Source of the DNA: Clarkia xantiana subsp. parviflora
Taxonomy: Eukaryota; Streptophyta; Magnoliopsida; Myrtales; Onagraceae
Direction of reading: 5' to 3'
Assembly: GCA_036873135.1 (NCBI GenBank)
Contig: JAPTYO010000002.1
Location: 37,501,452 to 37,565,451, forward strand
DNA: 64,000 nt
Shown here: one piece after another, positions 8,454 to 20,904 of the stretch
How the letters are laid out: every line of letters begins with the position of its first letter
Position numbering within the stretch: position 1 is the stretch's first letter
Translations under genes and position numbers: made by a program
Notes under the pieces: model-generated
Database searches by the model: none
What the model saw: the letters and a program-made list of their open reading frames with translations, nothing else
What the model was told of the DNA's origin: nothing

Positions 8454-11400
8454 TTAGACGTAGTACTTCTTTAGATGTTCCCCACTGAAGGTGTTTGTGG
8501 AGATATACCCCTCCCCATCCTCGAGGCGGTAAGCATTTGCTTATGGAACCGACGCTATCTTATATGGCCCTTCCCACTTTGGAGATAATTTTCTGACTTG
8601 GTCTAAATGTGAGAATTCGTTCTTCCTGAGCACTAGTTCTCCTATGTGGAATTGCCTCTCCTTGACTTGGCGGTTGTAATATCTTGCGGATACAAGGCGC
8701 ATTCGTGCCTGTGCTTCTTCTGAATTCCATCTTTTATCCTCCACCATGTCTAAGTCTAAAAGCCTTGCTTTGTTGTTCTCATGCTCTTCAAAGTACGTGG
8801 TCCTTAGGGATGATACCGCCATTTCTGCTGGCGCCACCGCTTCGGTCCCGTACACTAGGCCAAATGGTGTTTCTCCTGTGGCTACCTTTGGTGTTGTCCG
8901 GACTGCCCATAGAACATTTTCCAGCTCATTTACCCAACTTCCCTTGGTAGCATGGAGTCGTTTCTTTAGGCCATCTAGCACTATTTTGTTTGCCGACTCT
9001 TCTTGTCCGTTTGTCTGAGGGTGCTTTACTGATGCGAAACGGTGCTCTATATTCAGTCTTTCGCAATACCACTGCAGTTTCTTGCTCTTGAATTGTGGGC
9101 CATTGTCACTTATTATTGCTTTTGGCACCCCGTACCTCGAGACAATGTGAGATTGGATGAAATTGACGACTTGGTCGTCTGTTGTCTTTCCCATTGCCTT
9201 TGCTTCTATCCACTTGGAGAAGTAGTCTATTGCTACTATTATGCAAGTCTTCTTGCCTTTTGTTCTTGGTAGGAGGCCTATCAGATCAATCCCCCACTGT
9301 GCGAATGGCCAGGCTCCCGAAATGGAGCTTAGTTTTGCCGCTGGGGCTGTTATATTTCTGGAGTACCTTTGGCAGTGATCGCATTTTTGTACCAAGTCTG
9401 CTACTTCTTTGCTCATTGATGGCCAATAGTATCCTAGGTTGTAGACCTTTCGGATTATTGATCGTGCTCCTTCATGGCACCCCGCATCTCCTTCATGGAG
9501 TTCTGCAAGTACTCTCTCTGTTTCTGGGTATGTTATGCATTTGAGAAAGGGTGTGGAGTACCCTTTCTTGTAGAGTTCATTATCCATCACTGCGTAATTC
9601 CTAGCTATCCTTTCAATCTTGACTGCCTCTACCTTATCCTTTGGGAGTTTTCCTTCCATGATGTATTGACGCATTGGGGTCATCCAGGCTTCTGCTTCAT
9701 CTATTACTAGAACCTCCATTTGTTCTATCACTGATTGCATTCTTTGCTCTACAAAGTGAACCTCTTTGCCTGCTTCTACCCCTAGGGCTAGTTTGCTTAA
9801 GGCGTCTGCCTCTTGGTTTTGTTCTCTTGGGACTGACTCAATGTCGAAGCTTTGAAAGCTCTTTATTAGGTCCCTGGCTTGCTGCAAGTACTTCTGCATG
9901 TTTTTGGACTTTGCAGTGTAGATTCCTTTCACTTGATTGACAACTAGTTGAGAATCGCACTTAACTCTTAGATGCTTTGCCCCTACTCCTTTGGCTATTC
10001 TCAGGCCAGTTATCAGTGCTTCGTATTCAGCCTCATTGTTTGTTGCCTTAAAGGTGAGTGCCATGGCGTAGCGCATAGGTGTATCGCTGTTTGGTGGGTA
10101 TAGTAAGAGGCCTGCACCTGAACCTCCTCCGTTGGATGACCCATCAGTATGCATCTCCCATAATTCTTCTGGTTGTTTCTCCTGACTACCACTTGCCTCG
10201 CTTGTAGTTTTGACTTCTCCCAAGTCTTCGTCTGGATTAATTCCGGTGAATTCGGCAATAAAATCTGCTAGAGCATGCCCCTTTATGGCTGTTCTTGGGG
10301 CAAAATGAATACGAAACTCACTTAGCTCAATTGCCCATTTGGTCAGTCTTCCCGATGTGTCTGGTCTTTGGAGGAGGTGTTTCAATGGTTGGTCTGTGAG
10401 GACTGTTACTTTATGCCCATGAAAATACGGTCTCAACTTTCTTGCTGATATAATCAGTGCATAAAGGTATTTTTCTATTGGCAAGTAGTTGATCTCATAC
10501 TTTGCTAATGTTTTGCTTACGAAGTATACCGGCAATTGTGCAGCGTTTTCTTCTTTAATTAGCACTGAGTTTACTGCCACGTTGCTCACGGAGATGTAGA
10601 GGTAGAGGGGCTCCCCTGGTGTAGGCTTTGCTAGGGGTGGTAGTGTCTTTAGATGTTGTTTGAGTTGCTGGAAGGCTTCCTCACATCTTGGTGTCCATTC
10701 GAATTTCTTGTTTGCCCTTAGTACCTCAAAGAAGGGTAATGCCTTGTCTCCTATTTTGGATAGGAATCTGTTAAGGGCTGCCAACCTCCCGTTCAGTCGT
10801 TGAACCTCTTTGTGCTTCGTAGGTGACTGCATTTCTTCAATTGCCTGGAGTTTTTCGGGGTTTACCTCTATGCCTCGCTGGCTTACCATGAAGCCTAAAA
10901 ATTTCCCTGATTGAACCCCAAATGCTCATTTTTTCGGGTTTAGACGGACTTGGTATTGCCTTATCCTCTCAAACGTTGAGCGAAGGTTCTCAACATGGTC
11001 TTTCTTCTCTTTGGATTTGACTATCATATCATCCACATATGCCTCCATTGTCTTTCCTATCATGTCCCCGAAGATTTTGTTGACCATTCTTTGGTATGTC
11101 GCTCCAGCATTTATGAGTCCGAAAGGCATCACCGTGTAATGGTATATCTCGCTATCAGCGTAGAATGCTGTGTGAGGGGCGTCCTCAGGGGCCATTTTTA
11201 TCTGGTTATATCCTGAGTATGCATCCATGAAGCTCATTAGTTGGTGACCTGATGTTGCATCCACTAACTGATCTATTCTTGGTAGCGGATATGAGTCCTT
11301 AGGGCATGCTTTGTTTAGGTCGCGATAATCGATGCACATTCTCCAACTTCCTCCCGCCTTCTTTACCAGTACTGAGTTTGCCACCCATGTTTGGAATCTA

Positions 11401-12380
11401 ATCTCCTTGATGAAATTTGCCTTCAATAGCTTTTCCACTTCTTCCTGGATAGCTATCTTTTTGCTTCCTCCCATTGGCCTTACCTTTTGTGTTATTGGTC
11501 GTGTTGCCGCATCTATATTGAGCTTGTGTGAGATTACTTCTTCTGATATTCCTGGCATATCGCTTGGTGACCAGGCGAACAGATCCTTGTATTCCCTTAG
11601 TAAAGCTACTAAGTGGTTTTCCTCTTCCTGAGATAAGGCGGTCCCAATTTTGGCCTTTCTATCGGGTTCTTCTATGAGTATTTCTTTTAATTCCTCCATG
11701 GGGGCTGGTCTTCCGTGATCTTCTCTTGGGTCCTCGTCTATTAGGAGGACCTCTCTTGTTTTCTTCTTCTTGCTCAGTGCGATCCTTGCACATTTCCTTG
11801 CTGCCTTCTGGTTACCCTTTACTTCCCCTATTCCTTGGCTTGTGGGGAATTTCATTTTCTGATGTAGTGTTGATGGTACCATACCCCACTTGTTGATTGT
11901 AGTGGTACCCAGGACTCAATTGTATTCCTCCATTTCTTCTGTGATGAAGAAAGGGACATCGATTTTTAAATGCTTCTGGCCTACCCCCAATGTAACGGGT
12001 AATGTGACTGCCCCCAGTGGGTATGTTGGTTCTCCTGAAAATCCCACCAAGGGGGAGTGAACCTGTTTTATGCTACTTGGCCTTACTCCCAGTATGTTGA
12101 GGACTTTCTTGCTAATGATGTTGGGTGAGCTTCCATTGTCTACCAGGATTGTTCCAATGTCCATATCAGTGATCTTCATTGTTATGACCAGGGCATCCTT
12201 GTTGTCTGGTAGCACATGCTCCATGTCTCTTCTTGAAAATTGTATTATATCTTCTCTCTTTCCTTCTGCCTGTTCTTCCTTTGGTTTATGGTCCTCTAAC
12301 TGTGCCATATACGCTTCCCTAGCATTCGCTGACTCTCCTCCAGCTCCATAACCCCCATGAATGACATATACGCCTGCCAT
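8454..12380 (-). pseudogene. Protease-RT-RNase H-integrase polyprotein of element B, three in-frame stops
   Basis: One continuous frame of about 1,308 codons without frameshifts, starting at ATG 12380, about 35 bases after the PBS. In order: DALVITMKITDMDIGTILVDNGSS (protease active site near 12180), RT with RMCIDYRDLNKACPKDSYPL and AYVDDM (near 11035), RNase H with HTDGSSNGGGSGAG (near 10130), the zinc-binding HEGDAGCHEGAR and CDHCQRY region, and an integrase core with WGIDLIG, ISDNGPQF and QTNGQEESANK. Stops lie at about 11915 (TGA where A has Gly after EYN), about 10928 (TGA after LNPKK, where Cys is expected) and 8543-8541 (TAA), after which the frame continues to SGEHLKKYYV. Gag is absent. 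The enzyme set would copy and integrate retrotransposon RNA if suppressed or repaired, but this copy is defective. Confidence 0.93.
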
Positions 12381-12413
12381 CTAGCTGGTGATAATTAGGC
12401 TTTCTATTCGAAA

Positions 12414-12429
12414 CTCACGGACGGCGCCA
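12414..12429 (-). other. Primer binding site of element B
   Basis: On the minus strand TGGCGCCGTCCGTGAG begins two bases inside the 5' LTR end. It shares its first ten bases with elements A and C. Confidence 0.75.
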
Positions 12430-12431
12430 AG

Positions 12432-13211
12432 TGTTAGGTTCCGAGTCTAGGGTCAACGGGCGGTCGACTCAAATCTCGTTCCTCACTGGAGATGTCGCGG
12501 ATCTGATGCGCTCGGGTTATGCTGTCCTAGCTCGTGTCCTTCCTTAACTTCTCTTCTCCTCTCGCCCTGCAAGAGGGGCAATACCAGGCACAGAGGGGGG
12601 GGGGGTGGTGCCTGATGAACCCTCTCCGATGCCTAAGTCAGTACGGTTTTAGAGAGATAAAGCTAGAGAGATGTCAGAGCAGAATTATGCAACTTGCCAA
12701 GATGATCTAATGAATAGTGGAGGTGCGGTATTTATAGGCAACGATGTCATTAAGGTGGCTTAATGACGTCGTTAACCTTTAAATACAGTTAATTAACCTT
12801 TAAGTACGTAATTAAGACCTTAGGATACGGAGAAGGTTGGCGGAAATAAACCGAGTATGGGAGTCCAAGAATGGTGCCGGGGCCCTTGGGGGGAAGGAAA
12901 ATCCGACCCCCAAGGGTAGGGGTTGGGTGAGGCCACCCAACCCCTCCTAGGGGAGATAGAGTTGGCCAACCCTATCTCCCCTAGGGGAGATCGGGTTGGC
13001 TGACCCGATCTCCCCTAGGGGAGGTCAGGTGTGGCCACCCGACCTCACCTAGGTGAGTCTAACTCGGCCGGACGAGCGCTTCGGCCTCGTCCGGACCGTT
13101 GGTGTTTTCGCGAAGTGTTCGGGTTGAAGTTTCGATTTACAATCATTAACGGGGTGATACAAATAAAACGATTCGGAAGTCAACGGGTTCAAATTGGGCG
13201 TATATCCATCA
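12432..13211 (-). repeat. Element B 5' LTR (780 bp)
   Basis: Nearly identical to 3999-4822 but with one fewer inverted repeat unit and an 11-base instead of 17-base G run. TATA is at 12729-12736 and the shared box at 12620-12637, both on the minus strand. Confidence 0.92.
12585..12614 (-). other. LTR hairpin with C-tract loop (element B, 5' LTR)
   Basis: CAGGCAC at 12585-12591 pairs with GTGCCTG at 12608-12614; on the minus strand the loop has 11 C. Confidence 0.65.
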
Positions 13212-13216
13212 CAATC
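13212..13216. repeat. Target-site duplication of element B, right copy
   Basis: CAATC immediately after the LTR terminal CA at 13211, identical to 3994-3998. Confidence 0.9.
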
Positions 13217-15639
13217 CAAGTCACAACATGCCCTCCTCGAAAAAATAAAGAGAATACCTATTAGCATAAGAGGGGGCAGTCGCGAGCACATCCCTCCAAA
13301 AAATTGGGGAAACCATATCACATGGACAACGCCCACCTTCAGAGGCAAACGCCTCTGATGGATCTATATGATTTCACGAAATAGCATTTCCATCAGTCGC
13401 GAGCACATCCCTCCAAAAAATTGGGGAAACCATATCACATGCGACTACACCTAGTAAACTCATCTCAGGTAATAGAATACACTTCCATCAAGGACCTTTC
13501 AAGGGCCCCAAGCCTATCAAAGGAAGAAGGGCGGAACCATCATCCAGCTTTCAAAAAGGGATATGGAAAACATAGTATTTCCACACAGCGATATATTAGT
13601 CATAACAGAGGGAATCACTAGCTTTGACATGAAGAGAACCATAGTGCATGAAAAGAGTTCGCCAGACATCCCTATGCCCAGCTATTGATGATACTAGGGA
13701 AGAGTCTGGCATACCTAATACCAAGGGACCCCCTACTAGTAAGGGTGGTCAGAACATCAACATACCCATTAGGGACACAACACTGCCAATGAGGCGGGAA
13801 CAAAGGTGGAAGACGTATCCTTATAAGTATCCTTGCAGTTATCATTGCAAAAACGAACTCCCTAAATGAAGGTTATCTAATAAATGACTGTGTTTCCGTT
13901 ATCAAAATATGATCCTACGTCGGAGATCCTTGGACTTCGTACTATATATGCAATGAATGATATGTTCATCAAAGATAGGTACATGAAGATTCAAGATAGC
14001 ACCCTTAAGATTAGGCGCATACCTCTACCAAGTGCGATGCATTTGAGTGGTCATAGACACTCCTTCGCCATCTCACAAGAAAGGAAGGCAACCAAGTATA
14101 GAAGTCCTAATAGAATAGGCACCGGTAGAAAATACTGCCATTGATATCATGCACCAAGCAAGAAATTCTAAAGATACAATATTAGCAAAAGAGATAGTGC
14201 AACAACCAGAATATGAAAAATGAGATACACCTCCTATCAGGGGCCTTAGGGCATGATAATAGTTCTACAAGATCAACCAAGGAAGAGGTAACTCCTAATT
14301 AAGAATCATCAACGTCATTATTTGAGCAAGGAATCAACACCGAACTCAGGCTCAGATCTAAGGAAAACGAATCCACAACTCAAAAGCTTGGGAAGTAAGG
14401 TTTCGAAATCGACCCTTACACTAGATACAAATTAAGATCAAGCACCTTTTCGGGGAATGATAAGACATTTGCCTCTGACATCCCATCAAGAGGATCCTGC
14501 CTTTAAGGTGAAAAGCCAAACACTTAGTGATGAAAGGTTACAAAAAAGAAAAAGAGAAGAAACTTGTCAGCTCGACACCCACATATATACGTACGCAACA
14601 CAAACACAGCTTCTAATGAAGTTATCCAACAAGGCATAGCCAATACAGGGGAAAACACATGAAAAAATCATGGAACATCACCTACAAACCTGAAGGAAAA
14701 TATCCTTTTTGAGTTCAGGTTCTAATTCAAGGGAAGCCTATAATCAAGATTTGAGGTGGGAGGAGCATAACCAATGTGACACTCTCTAAAAGCATTGAAA
14801 AAATACTCAAATGTAAAGGAAAAGGCGAAACACACTAAGTACCACTACACTTCATGAAGACTATTACAGCCCGGTCGGACCTCCCATGCCCGAGCAAGGG
14901 GCGTGGATCAGATTCACTAGTCTGAAACACATCTTCAAGATTAACAACTCGACACACCATGCTAGGAGAAAGCTATTCAACCTAAATACAACCCCTTCCA
15001 AGATATGTTATTCCTACTCGACCATCACCGCAAAAGTGTTTTTTCTCAAAAACACAAGGAAGATGGGGTAATAATTTACAAGCTTTCTCTGGATATGAAC
15101 ACTACCACAACCAGTTACCAAGAGAATGAGAGTAAGTCTTATAAGGGACACCCATCGCACCCAAACAAGCAGACATATCAAATACAACACAAGATTAGGG
15201 AACCCCAAGCATAAGGGGTACCCAACTAAGAAAATGAACGAGGGGCTTTCAACAGTCAAATATGAGAGGTAGTGTGACCACCAAGCAACTTGGGGGGCAC
15301 CAAACGAACAAGTGCTTGCTAGTCCACATAAGTGTAAAAGAAGAGATTAGAAGCAGAAGGTCACAAGAACATGCAACACCACTTCTCCTAGAAGAGGTCA
15401 CATAAGAGGAAATACAACATCAACTCCCTGTACGGACTCGTCCTAAGTTGGCAACATACAAGCATCGCCCTCGAAAGGTGATCTCCCACAATCAGGAAAA
15501 GGCTAGGTAACAGGCAATATCACAGAGACAAAACTCAAGCAAAGATTCAAAAGGCATATCAAAGACGCACCCTACCTGGAAAATGACACAAGGTAAAGTA
15601 ATATTCTGAGCCCTCTGGAAGCCAATCCCGTGAACAGTC
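13217..15639. other. Element A internal region, continued, non-coding
   Basis: It resumes element A after B. Many short frames, none recognisable. It includes a 48-bp direct duplication (13277-13324 and 13394-13441) and, at about 15285-15340, AAGCAACTTGGGGGGCACC followed by ACAAGTGCTTG, a block that recurs in element C at about 36225-36280. Confidence 0.6.
13277..13441 (+). repeat. 48-bp perfect direct duplication
   Basis: The same 48 bases starting CAGTCGCGAGCACATCC and ending ATATCACATG occur at 13277-13324 and 13394-13441, separated by 69 bases. This looks like a local duplication within element A. Confidence 0.85.
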
Positions 15640-16560
15640 TCGACGCCCCCAAGAGCGTATCTTGAGAGTAGTTCTAAACTGCGAAATTTTGTGCCCTCCG
15701 AGAGCCTATCTCGTGAACAGTTTCGACGCCCCCAAGAGCGTATCTTGAGAGTAGTTTTAAACTACGAAATTATGTGCCGTCCAGGAGCCTGTCCTATGAA
15801 TAGTTCTGTGCCGTCCAGGAGCATGTCCTGTGAATAGTTCTACGTCATCCGGGAGCCTATCCTGTGAATAGTTATGTGCCCTTCCGAGAGCCAATCTCGT
15901 GAAAAAATTCGACGCCCCCAAGAGCGTATCTTGAGAGTAGTTTTTAAAACTACGAAATTATGTGCCATCCAGGAGACAATCCTGTGATATGTTCCCTCCG
16001 AGAGCCAATCTCGTGAAAAGAGTCGACGCCCCCAAGAGCGTATCTTGTTGACTAACACTGTGCCATCCGGGAGCCAATCCTGTGAAAATTTATGTGCTCT
16101 CCGGGAGCCAATCCTGTGAAAAGTTCTGTGCCCTCCGGGAGCCAATCCTGTGAAAAGTTTTGTGCCCTCCGGGAGCCAATCCTGTGAAAAGTTATGTGCC
16201 CTCCAGGAGCCAATCCTGTGAAAAGTTATGTGCCCTCCGGGACCCAATACTGTGAAAAATTATGTGCCCTCCAGGAGCCAATCCTGTGAAAAGTTATGTG
16301 CCCTCCGAGAGCCAATCTCATGAAAAGATTCGACAGCCCCCAAGAGCATATCTTGTTGACTAACTTCGTGCCATCCGGGAGCCAATCCTGTAAAAAGTTA
16401 TGTGCCCTCCGAGAGCCAATCTCGTGAAAAGATTTGACGCCCCCAAGAGTGTATCTTGTTGACTTATTCTGTGCCATCTGGGAGCCCATCCTGTGAATAG
16501 TTATGTGCCCTCCGGGAGCCAATCCCGTGAAAAGATTCTACACCCCTAGAAGCGTATCCT
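15640..16560 (+). repeat. Tandem repeat array in element A (counterpart of the array in B)
   Basis: Two interleaved motifs: CGACGCCCCCAAGAGCGTAT followed by CTTGAGAGTAG, and GTGCCCTCCGGGAGCCAATC followed by CTGTGAAAAG. The second is repeated about every 40 bases between 16060 and 16520. The first is the reverse complement of the B array motif, so both arrays are in the sense orientation of their element. Confidence 0.88.
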
Positions 16561-17099
16561 AAAGCGATCTTTACATCATCCACAAGAATATACCACGATA
16601 ATTTTTTTTACAAGGCAGTATATGATATGAGAAACATACAAGTTTGTTCATGATGAGATCACAGGTATCATGATAGACAAGGATACCAAAGGAGATCAAG
16701 CAAGGAGAAGCATACACAAGGAAAGACTCCATGACCAAGGAACCACATAAACAACCACAAGCAGTTATCATAAGAAATGAATGACAAAAATCAAGTGGAG
16801 TAATGAAAAGAAACTCCGACAATAGAGAAGAAACACGATAATAGGCAAACAAATCACAAGTCATACAAAACGACTTTTGAAGAAGAATTGCCTTACAAGT
16901 CCCACAAGGCAACCTCCGACAAACCTTAATGTCTTGCACGTCGCCCTCACGTGACCTATGCTCGCATCCTACTTGAACATCGTCAAGCAAACTCATGAAG
17001 GGGAAATACAAAAAGCATAAATGATACAACATCCGACAAGATGAAACACGGGAAAAAACCCGACAAGTATAGCCTAAACAAAAGGCAACTATAGCAACA
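16561..17099. other. Element A internal spacer
   Basis: A minus-strand open frame spans 16571-17317 but is mostly translated repeat and low-complexity sequence; I see no domain. Confidence 0.4.
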
Positions 17100-17285
17100 A
17101 AGTGGCTATCATGTCCACATACCAAGGAGTGGCTATCATGTCCACACACTGTGAAGTGGCTATCATGTCCACACACCAAGAGGTGGCTATCATGTCCACA
17201 CACTGCAAGGTGGCTATCATGTCCACATACCAATAGGTGGTTATCAGGACTACACATCAAAAAAACGGCTATCAAGTTTACACAT
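17100..17285 (+). repeat. About 27-bp tandem repeat, seven copies
   Basis: The unit is roughly AGTGGCTATCATGTCCACAC plus a variable ACCAAG or ACTGTGA tail. The last two copies are diverged. It lies within element A. Confidence 0.88.
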
Positions 17286-17737
17286 AGCGGGGATACTTTC
17301 ACAGCAACAAACATCAAAAGGCTATGCCTAACCTTAGGAGGAGATTAAAACAAAGGGAAAAACAATACCCTTCATACGCTCATCAAAGGTCTGCACTTAT
17401 ATTTCAACCTTCCGGGATGATACCAGGTAGGAGACGTCCTCATTATGAAGACAACCTCTATATTTCACGAAATCAACCATAAAGCGGAGAATCACAACAA
17501 GCACTATCGGGGGAATATAACGAAACGATCCCCACAACGATCACAACTATGATACTAGTAGAGGCTAACTCAAGAGCAGTCTCCACCATACTTTCAAGCA
17601 GAAATTTGCTATCTTAATTAGAGCCATGGTAAAATAAAGGAGTCTCAATGAAAGGGGATGATCACACCCATCACCAAAAGCAATATCTTCAACACAATGG
17701 TTAATCACATGACCCCATAGGTATACCAAAGACACCC

Positions 17738-18826
17738 TCAAAAGTTGTTAAATCTACATGAAGATGAAAGAAACCTGAGACTCGGCCCCTCAGCTGGGGG
17801 GGCAAAGGATAGAGGAGAGACATCAAAATCTATGGTCATCCCATCGCCATCCACAGGTTGCTTCCCCTTGTCAAGCAAAGAGGGAGCCTCTTTAACCACT
17901 ATCTCCTTATAACGAGAGGGAGTCGGCAAGGGGGCACTTGAAGGAGATTCTCTCGCGGCTTCCTTTTCTTGGGCAGCCGAGGGCCCGACCTCAGAGTCAG
18001 GTTTCCGCGCCTTGGATTTAGATTGACTTGAACTCTTGCCCACCGCAAGAACCCGCTCGGTAACCAGGGGCGAACGCTCTAACAACAAGAAGAAAGCAAC
18101 ATGAGAACAATCATAAGTATATCATAAAGAAAAGAGAATGGAAAAGAAACATGCGGGAAGCCTCTGCAGCTTGCCCTAACTTAGAAGATTTCTTGGCCTT
18201 ATGAGCAGAGCTAGATGGTACTTTCTTCTTATTCAAATCAACGGTGCGTTCGGAATGCTCCGCCTGCACATTATACATTTTTCCATGAAACCAACCTACA
18301 AGGGGAAAAAAAGATGAATGAAAACAAGAGGTTAATGACATACCAAGCTCACAAGAAGGAGGGGTCAAGCGAATCCCCGCCTCATACAAGTCCACCTCGG
18401 ACACCCAAGACACAGGACAATGAGAATTGGTCTGATTGCTTTGATAAATGATCTTCATGGTCTCCTTGTCCGGAGGAGAAACCTCCCCAAAAAAGAGGAC
18501 CAGCCATCCGAGTGACCGACGCAAAGTTCGACCCTTACTCATGGAAGGGCGAAATACGCCTATTACGGGGGCAACCTCAACATCAAGTTACAGAATCAAA
18601 ACCACCACCCAAGAGATCCGACCATCGAAATTCTAGGTACACCAACCAAGGGAACAAACCCCAGAGCGTCACAAAGAGGGCGAACTTTTAGCTTCCCCAA
18701 ATGGAGCAACGCTCCGACACGTCCGAAGGAAGGGTCCCTTAACACAGGCCGATAAACCCCTTCACTCGCGGCGGGGCAAGGGTCAAGAGCTATACACACG
18801 CTCCAGCGAATGAAGGAAAATGCCAC
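17738..18826 (-). pseudogene. Antisense accessory gene remnants of element A
   Basis: Minus-strand open stretches joined by plausible splice sites: 18542-18346 (KETMKIIYQSNQTNSHCPVS... ending SCEL before GTATGT), about 18298-18145 (VGWFHGKMYNVQAEHSERTV..., then a basic KKKVPSSSAHKAKKSSK linker) and about 18080-17780 (an acidic, Ser/Pro-rich tail ending PPAEGPSLR). Upstream, 18826-18596 is another open stretch. Strand, place before the 3' LTR and the basic linker match the antisense gene of element D. Several breaks exist, and I could not build a complete gene. Confidence 0.4.
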
Positions 18827-19688
18827 ACATGTCGAAGGTCAAGGTTAAAGGACAATACTCGCGCTAGTACGAGGGAGTCGGAATGTTGTGTCCCATCAAG
18901 TGACAGAGTTCGCACCCTCGGGTAAAAGGGAGGTCTATACTCTCACCATTGCACTTATGTTCATATTCATGATTTAAATCTACAATTACACCAATGCTAT
19001 CACTCATGCTTATGCTCACAACCCATCCATACACACATACATGTTTATGCTTGCACTCACGTGCATGCCCACATACACACTCCCATGTGTTCAAACACTT
19101 AGACATCCATGTACATGGCTGCCATATATTCCTGATACATTTATGACCACAATCACAACATGTCCACACCCACTTCCATACTAGTTTTTATATTTGCATG
19201 TATGCTAGTACACACACCTTCATGTTCATGTTCATGACATATCCATGTTCACTCAAGTTAGCACCCTATAGGCATATATTCCATTATCCTATACTTAGAA
19301 ATTTTTTGACCCAATTCAAATATTTTTCCCGACCTGTACTCACCCCGTAGGAAATTAAGGTACATAGACTCATATCCATGATTGCATTGCATCCCCATGC
19401 ACATACATATTTTTAAAATGCATACTTGAAGGGATCATATTTTTTATGATTATATCCATATTCCGCGGACAGGTGTCTAGAACACGTGTACGCATGCTCT
19501 AACGTTTACAATTCCTCTATTTTTGAGAATCAGAGGATAAGGCTCGAAAAACGCGCCTACGGACAAGCAAAGGTTTCGCCAAGAGGTAAAGTCACAGTTT
19601 CCAATTGCGCGTATCATACCATCCTAAAATAGAGTCAACCAAGGGTCACGACATTGGTTAACTCAGGGGCAGTTAACTCAGGGGCAAG
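18827..19688. other. Element A 3' region and polypurine-like end
   Basis: 18900-19260 is CATG/CACA-rich low-complexity DNA. About 19600-19650 contains a TACCATCCTAAAATAGAGTC stretch shared with the corresponding place next to the 3' LTR of B (about 4860-4880). AACTCAGGGGCAAG directly precedes the LTR and probably is the polypurine tract. Confidence 0.6.
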
Positions 19689-20129
19689 TGATGGATATAC
19701 GCCCAATTGGAACCCTTTTTAGTTCAGACTGTCTTATTCTGATCACCCCACTTTGATTGTATATCGAAACTTTGACCCGAATACCCCACCAATAGCATTA
19801 ATGGCCCGGACGGACCGAGGTACTCATCCGGGCCCCTCCAACATCTCACTTAGGTGAGATCGGGTGGACCAACCCGATCTCCTAGGAGGGATCGAGTGGC
19901 ATCACCCGATCCCTCCTAGGAGGGGTCGGGTAGGCTACCCCACCTCTCCCATGAGAGATTGGGCAGGCCTACCCGACCCTAAGCCTCGAGGGTCGGATTT
20001 CTCGTCTGACCCCAAGGGTCGCGACACCTTTTCTCGCGGCACCTTTTCTCATCCGTCCCACACTTAGATTATTTCGCCTATCTCTCCATGCTTTAAGGGT
20101 CTAATCATACAGTTATGAGATAATTAAGT
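19689..20129 (+). repeat. Element A 3' LTR, truncated
   Basis: It matches 1463-1854 with several substitutions and an extra inverted-repeat segment. It stops after ATTAAGTA; the TATA, shared box and hairpin part of the LTR are missing. Confidence 0.88.
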
Positions 20130-20904
20130 AAGAGGATAATGAAACCCTCAACTGTTAGATAATAATAAAAAAAAGCTCACACTCGTTTATGCGCTCCACC
20201 TTCGTCAGAAGAAATTTCGGCGTCCGGTGCTCAACTCCAGGTCGAGGTCGCCCAGCTCCAATGGCTCTGCTTGCTCCTATCGATCTACCCTGCTCTGCTC
20301 CTATCGGCCTGCTCTGCTCTACTCCTATCAGTCCTCTCTGCTCTAGCCGCTCGGTCCAATCCCGTTCCAGTCTGTTGCCGATTTCCTCGGTTGGAGGCCG
20401 CCGTTCGCTCGGGTGGAGCTCTCCGTTTGTCGGTTGCTCTTTGGAGGTTTTCAACCGTGTACCATCGAAGTTTGCCGGATGCTCGCCGGAGTAGCTGCTC
20501 CAAATACAAAACCCTAATTTTGGAGGGCAATTATCCAAATTGAGGTAAATTGATGTTATTTACTTTAATTATGATCATTTTTAGTATTTAATTGTTGATT
20601 GGTTTGCAAAATTGTTATGATATGTGCATTATGTAGATAATTATTAGTTTATAGGTTGACATTATTGAAATGAAATGTAGATTTTAGGTTTACATTGCAA
20701 TGAACTATGAATTATTTAGCGATTAATTGCGATGCAATGTGGATCTTGTTGGTGATCAATTGTGAGTTAATTAGTAATTAGTTAGATTGTTTAGTTCATG
20801 AGATTTTTTTATTAAGTTAGATTGTAACAAGTTATTTAATTGAAAAATTCATAGTTAATGATATATCGATATTATTAAGTTTTGTCTTTACATTTTCTTA
20901 AGAT
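20130..20904. other. Upstream part of the MULE, including CTGCTC-rich exon-like DNA
   Basis: 20190-20540 is GC-rich with repeated CTGCTCCTATC motifs and open on both strands, followed by AT-rich intron-like DNA. It probably is the untranslated first exon and intron of the transposase gene. I could not identify the terminal inverted repeats. Confidence 0.35.

Larger units (their letters stand above)
3999..13211 (-). mobile_element. Element B: structurally complete Ty3/gypsy retrotransposon lacking gag
   Basis: 9.2 kb, read on the minus strand: 5' LTR (13211-12432), PBS, pro-RT-RNase H-integrase frame (12380-8454), tandem repeats (8165-7565), a spliced gene on the opposite strand (6065-7132), a polypurine-like stretch and the 3' LTR (4822-3999). 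It is flanked by the 5-bp duplication CAATC inside element A. The two LTRs show only about six substitutions over roughly 780 aligned bases plus a repeat-number difference of about 35 bp and a G-run difference, so the insertion is recent. Despite this, pol has three in-frame stops, and there is no gag between PBS and protease. Confidence 0.92.
1463..20129 (+). mobile_element. Element A: non-autonomous Ty3/gypsy LTR retrotransposon, host of nested element B
   Basis: It has a 5' LTR (1463-2227), a PBS, a protease remnant, several kilobases of mostly non-coding internal DNA with tandem repeats, antisense ORF remnants and a truncated 3' LTR (19689-20129). Element B and one copy of its target duplication (3999-13216) interrupt it. 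Without B the element is about 9.4 kb. RT, RNase H and integrase are absent apart from a short stretch upstream of RT, so it could only have moved with enzymes supplied by another element. The LTRs differ at roughly 15 sites over about 400 aligned bases plus indels, more than the LTRs of B, which agrees with the nesting order. The right LTR stops 3' of its ATTAAGTA, so no target duplication can be checked. Confidence 0.85.

Noticed and set aside
16571..17317. 248-codon minus-strand frame in element A
   Set aside because: Much of it is the translation of the 27-bp tandem repeat (repeated CGHDSHL), the rest has no domain.
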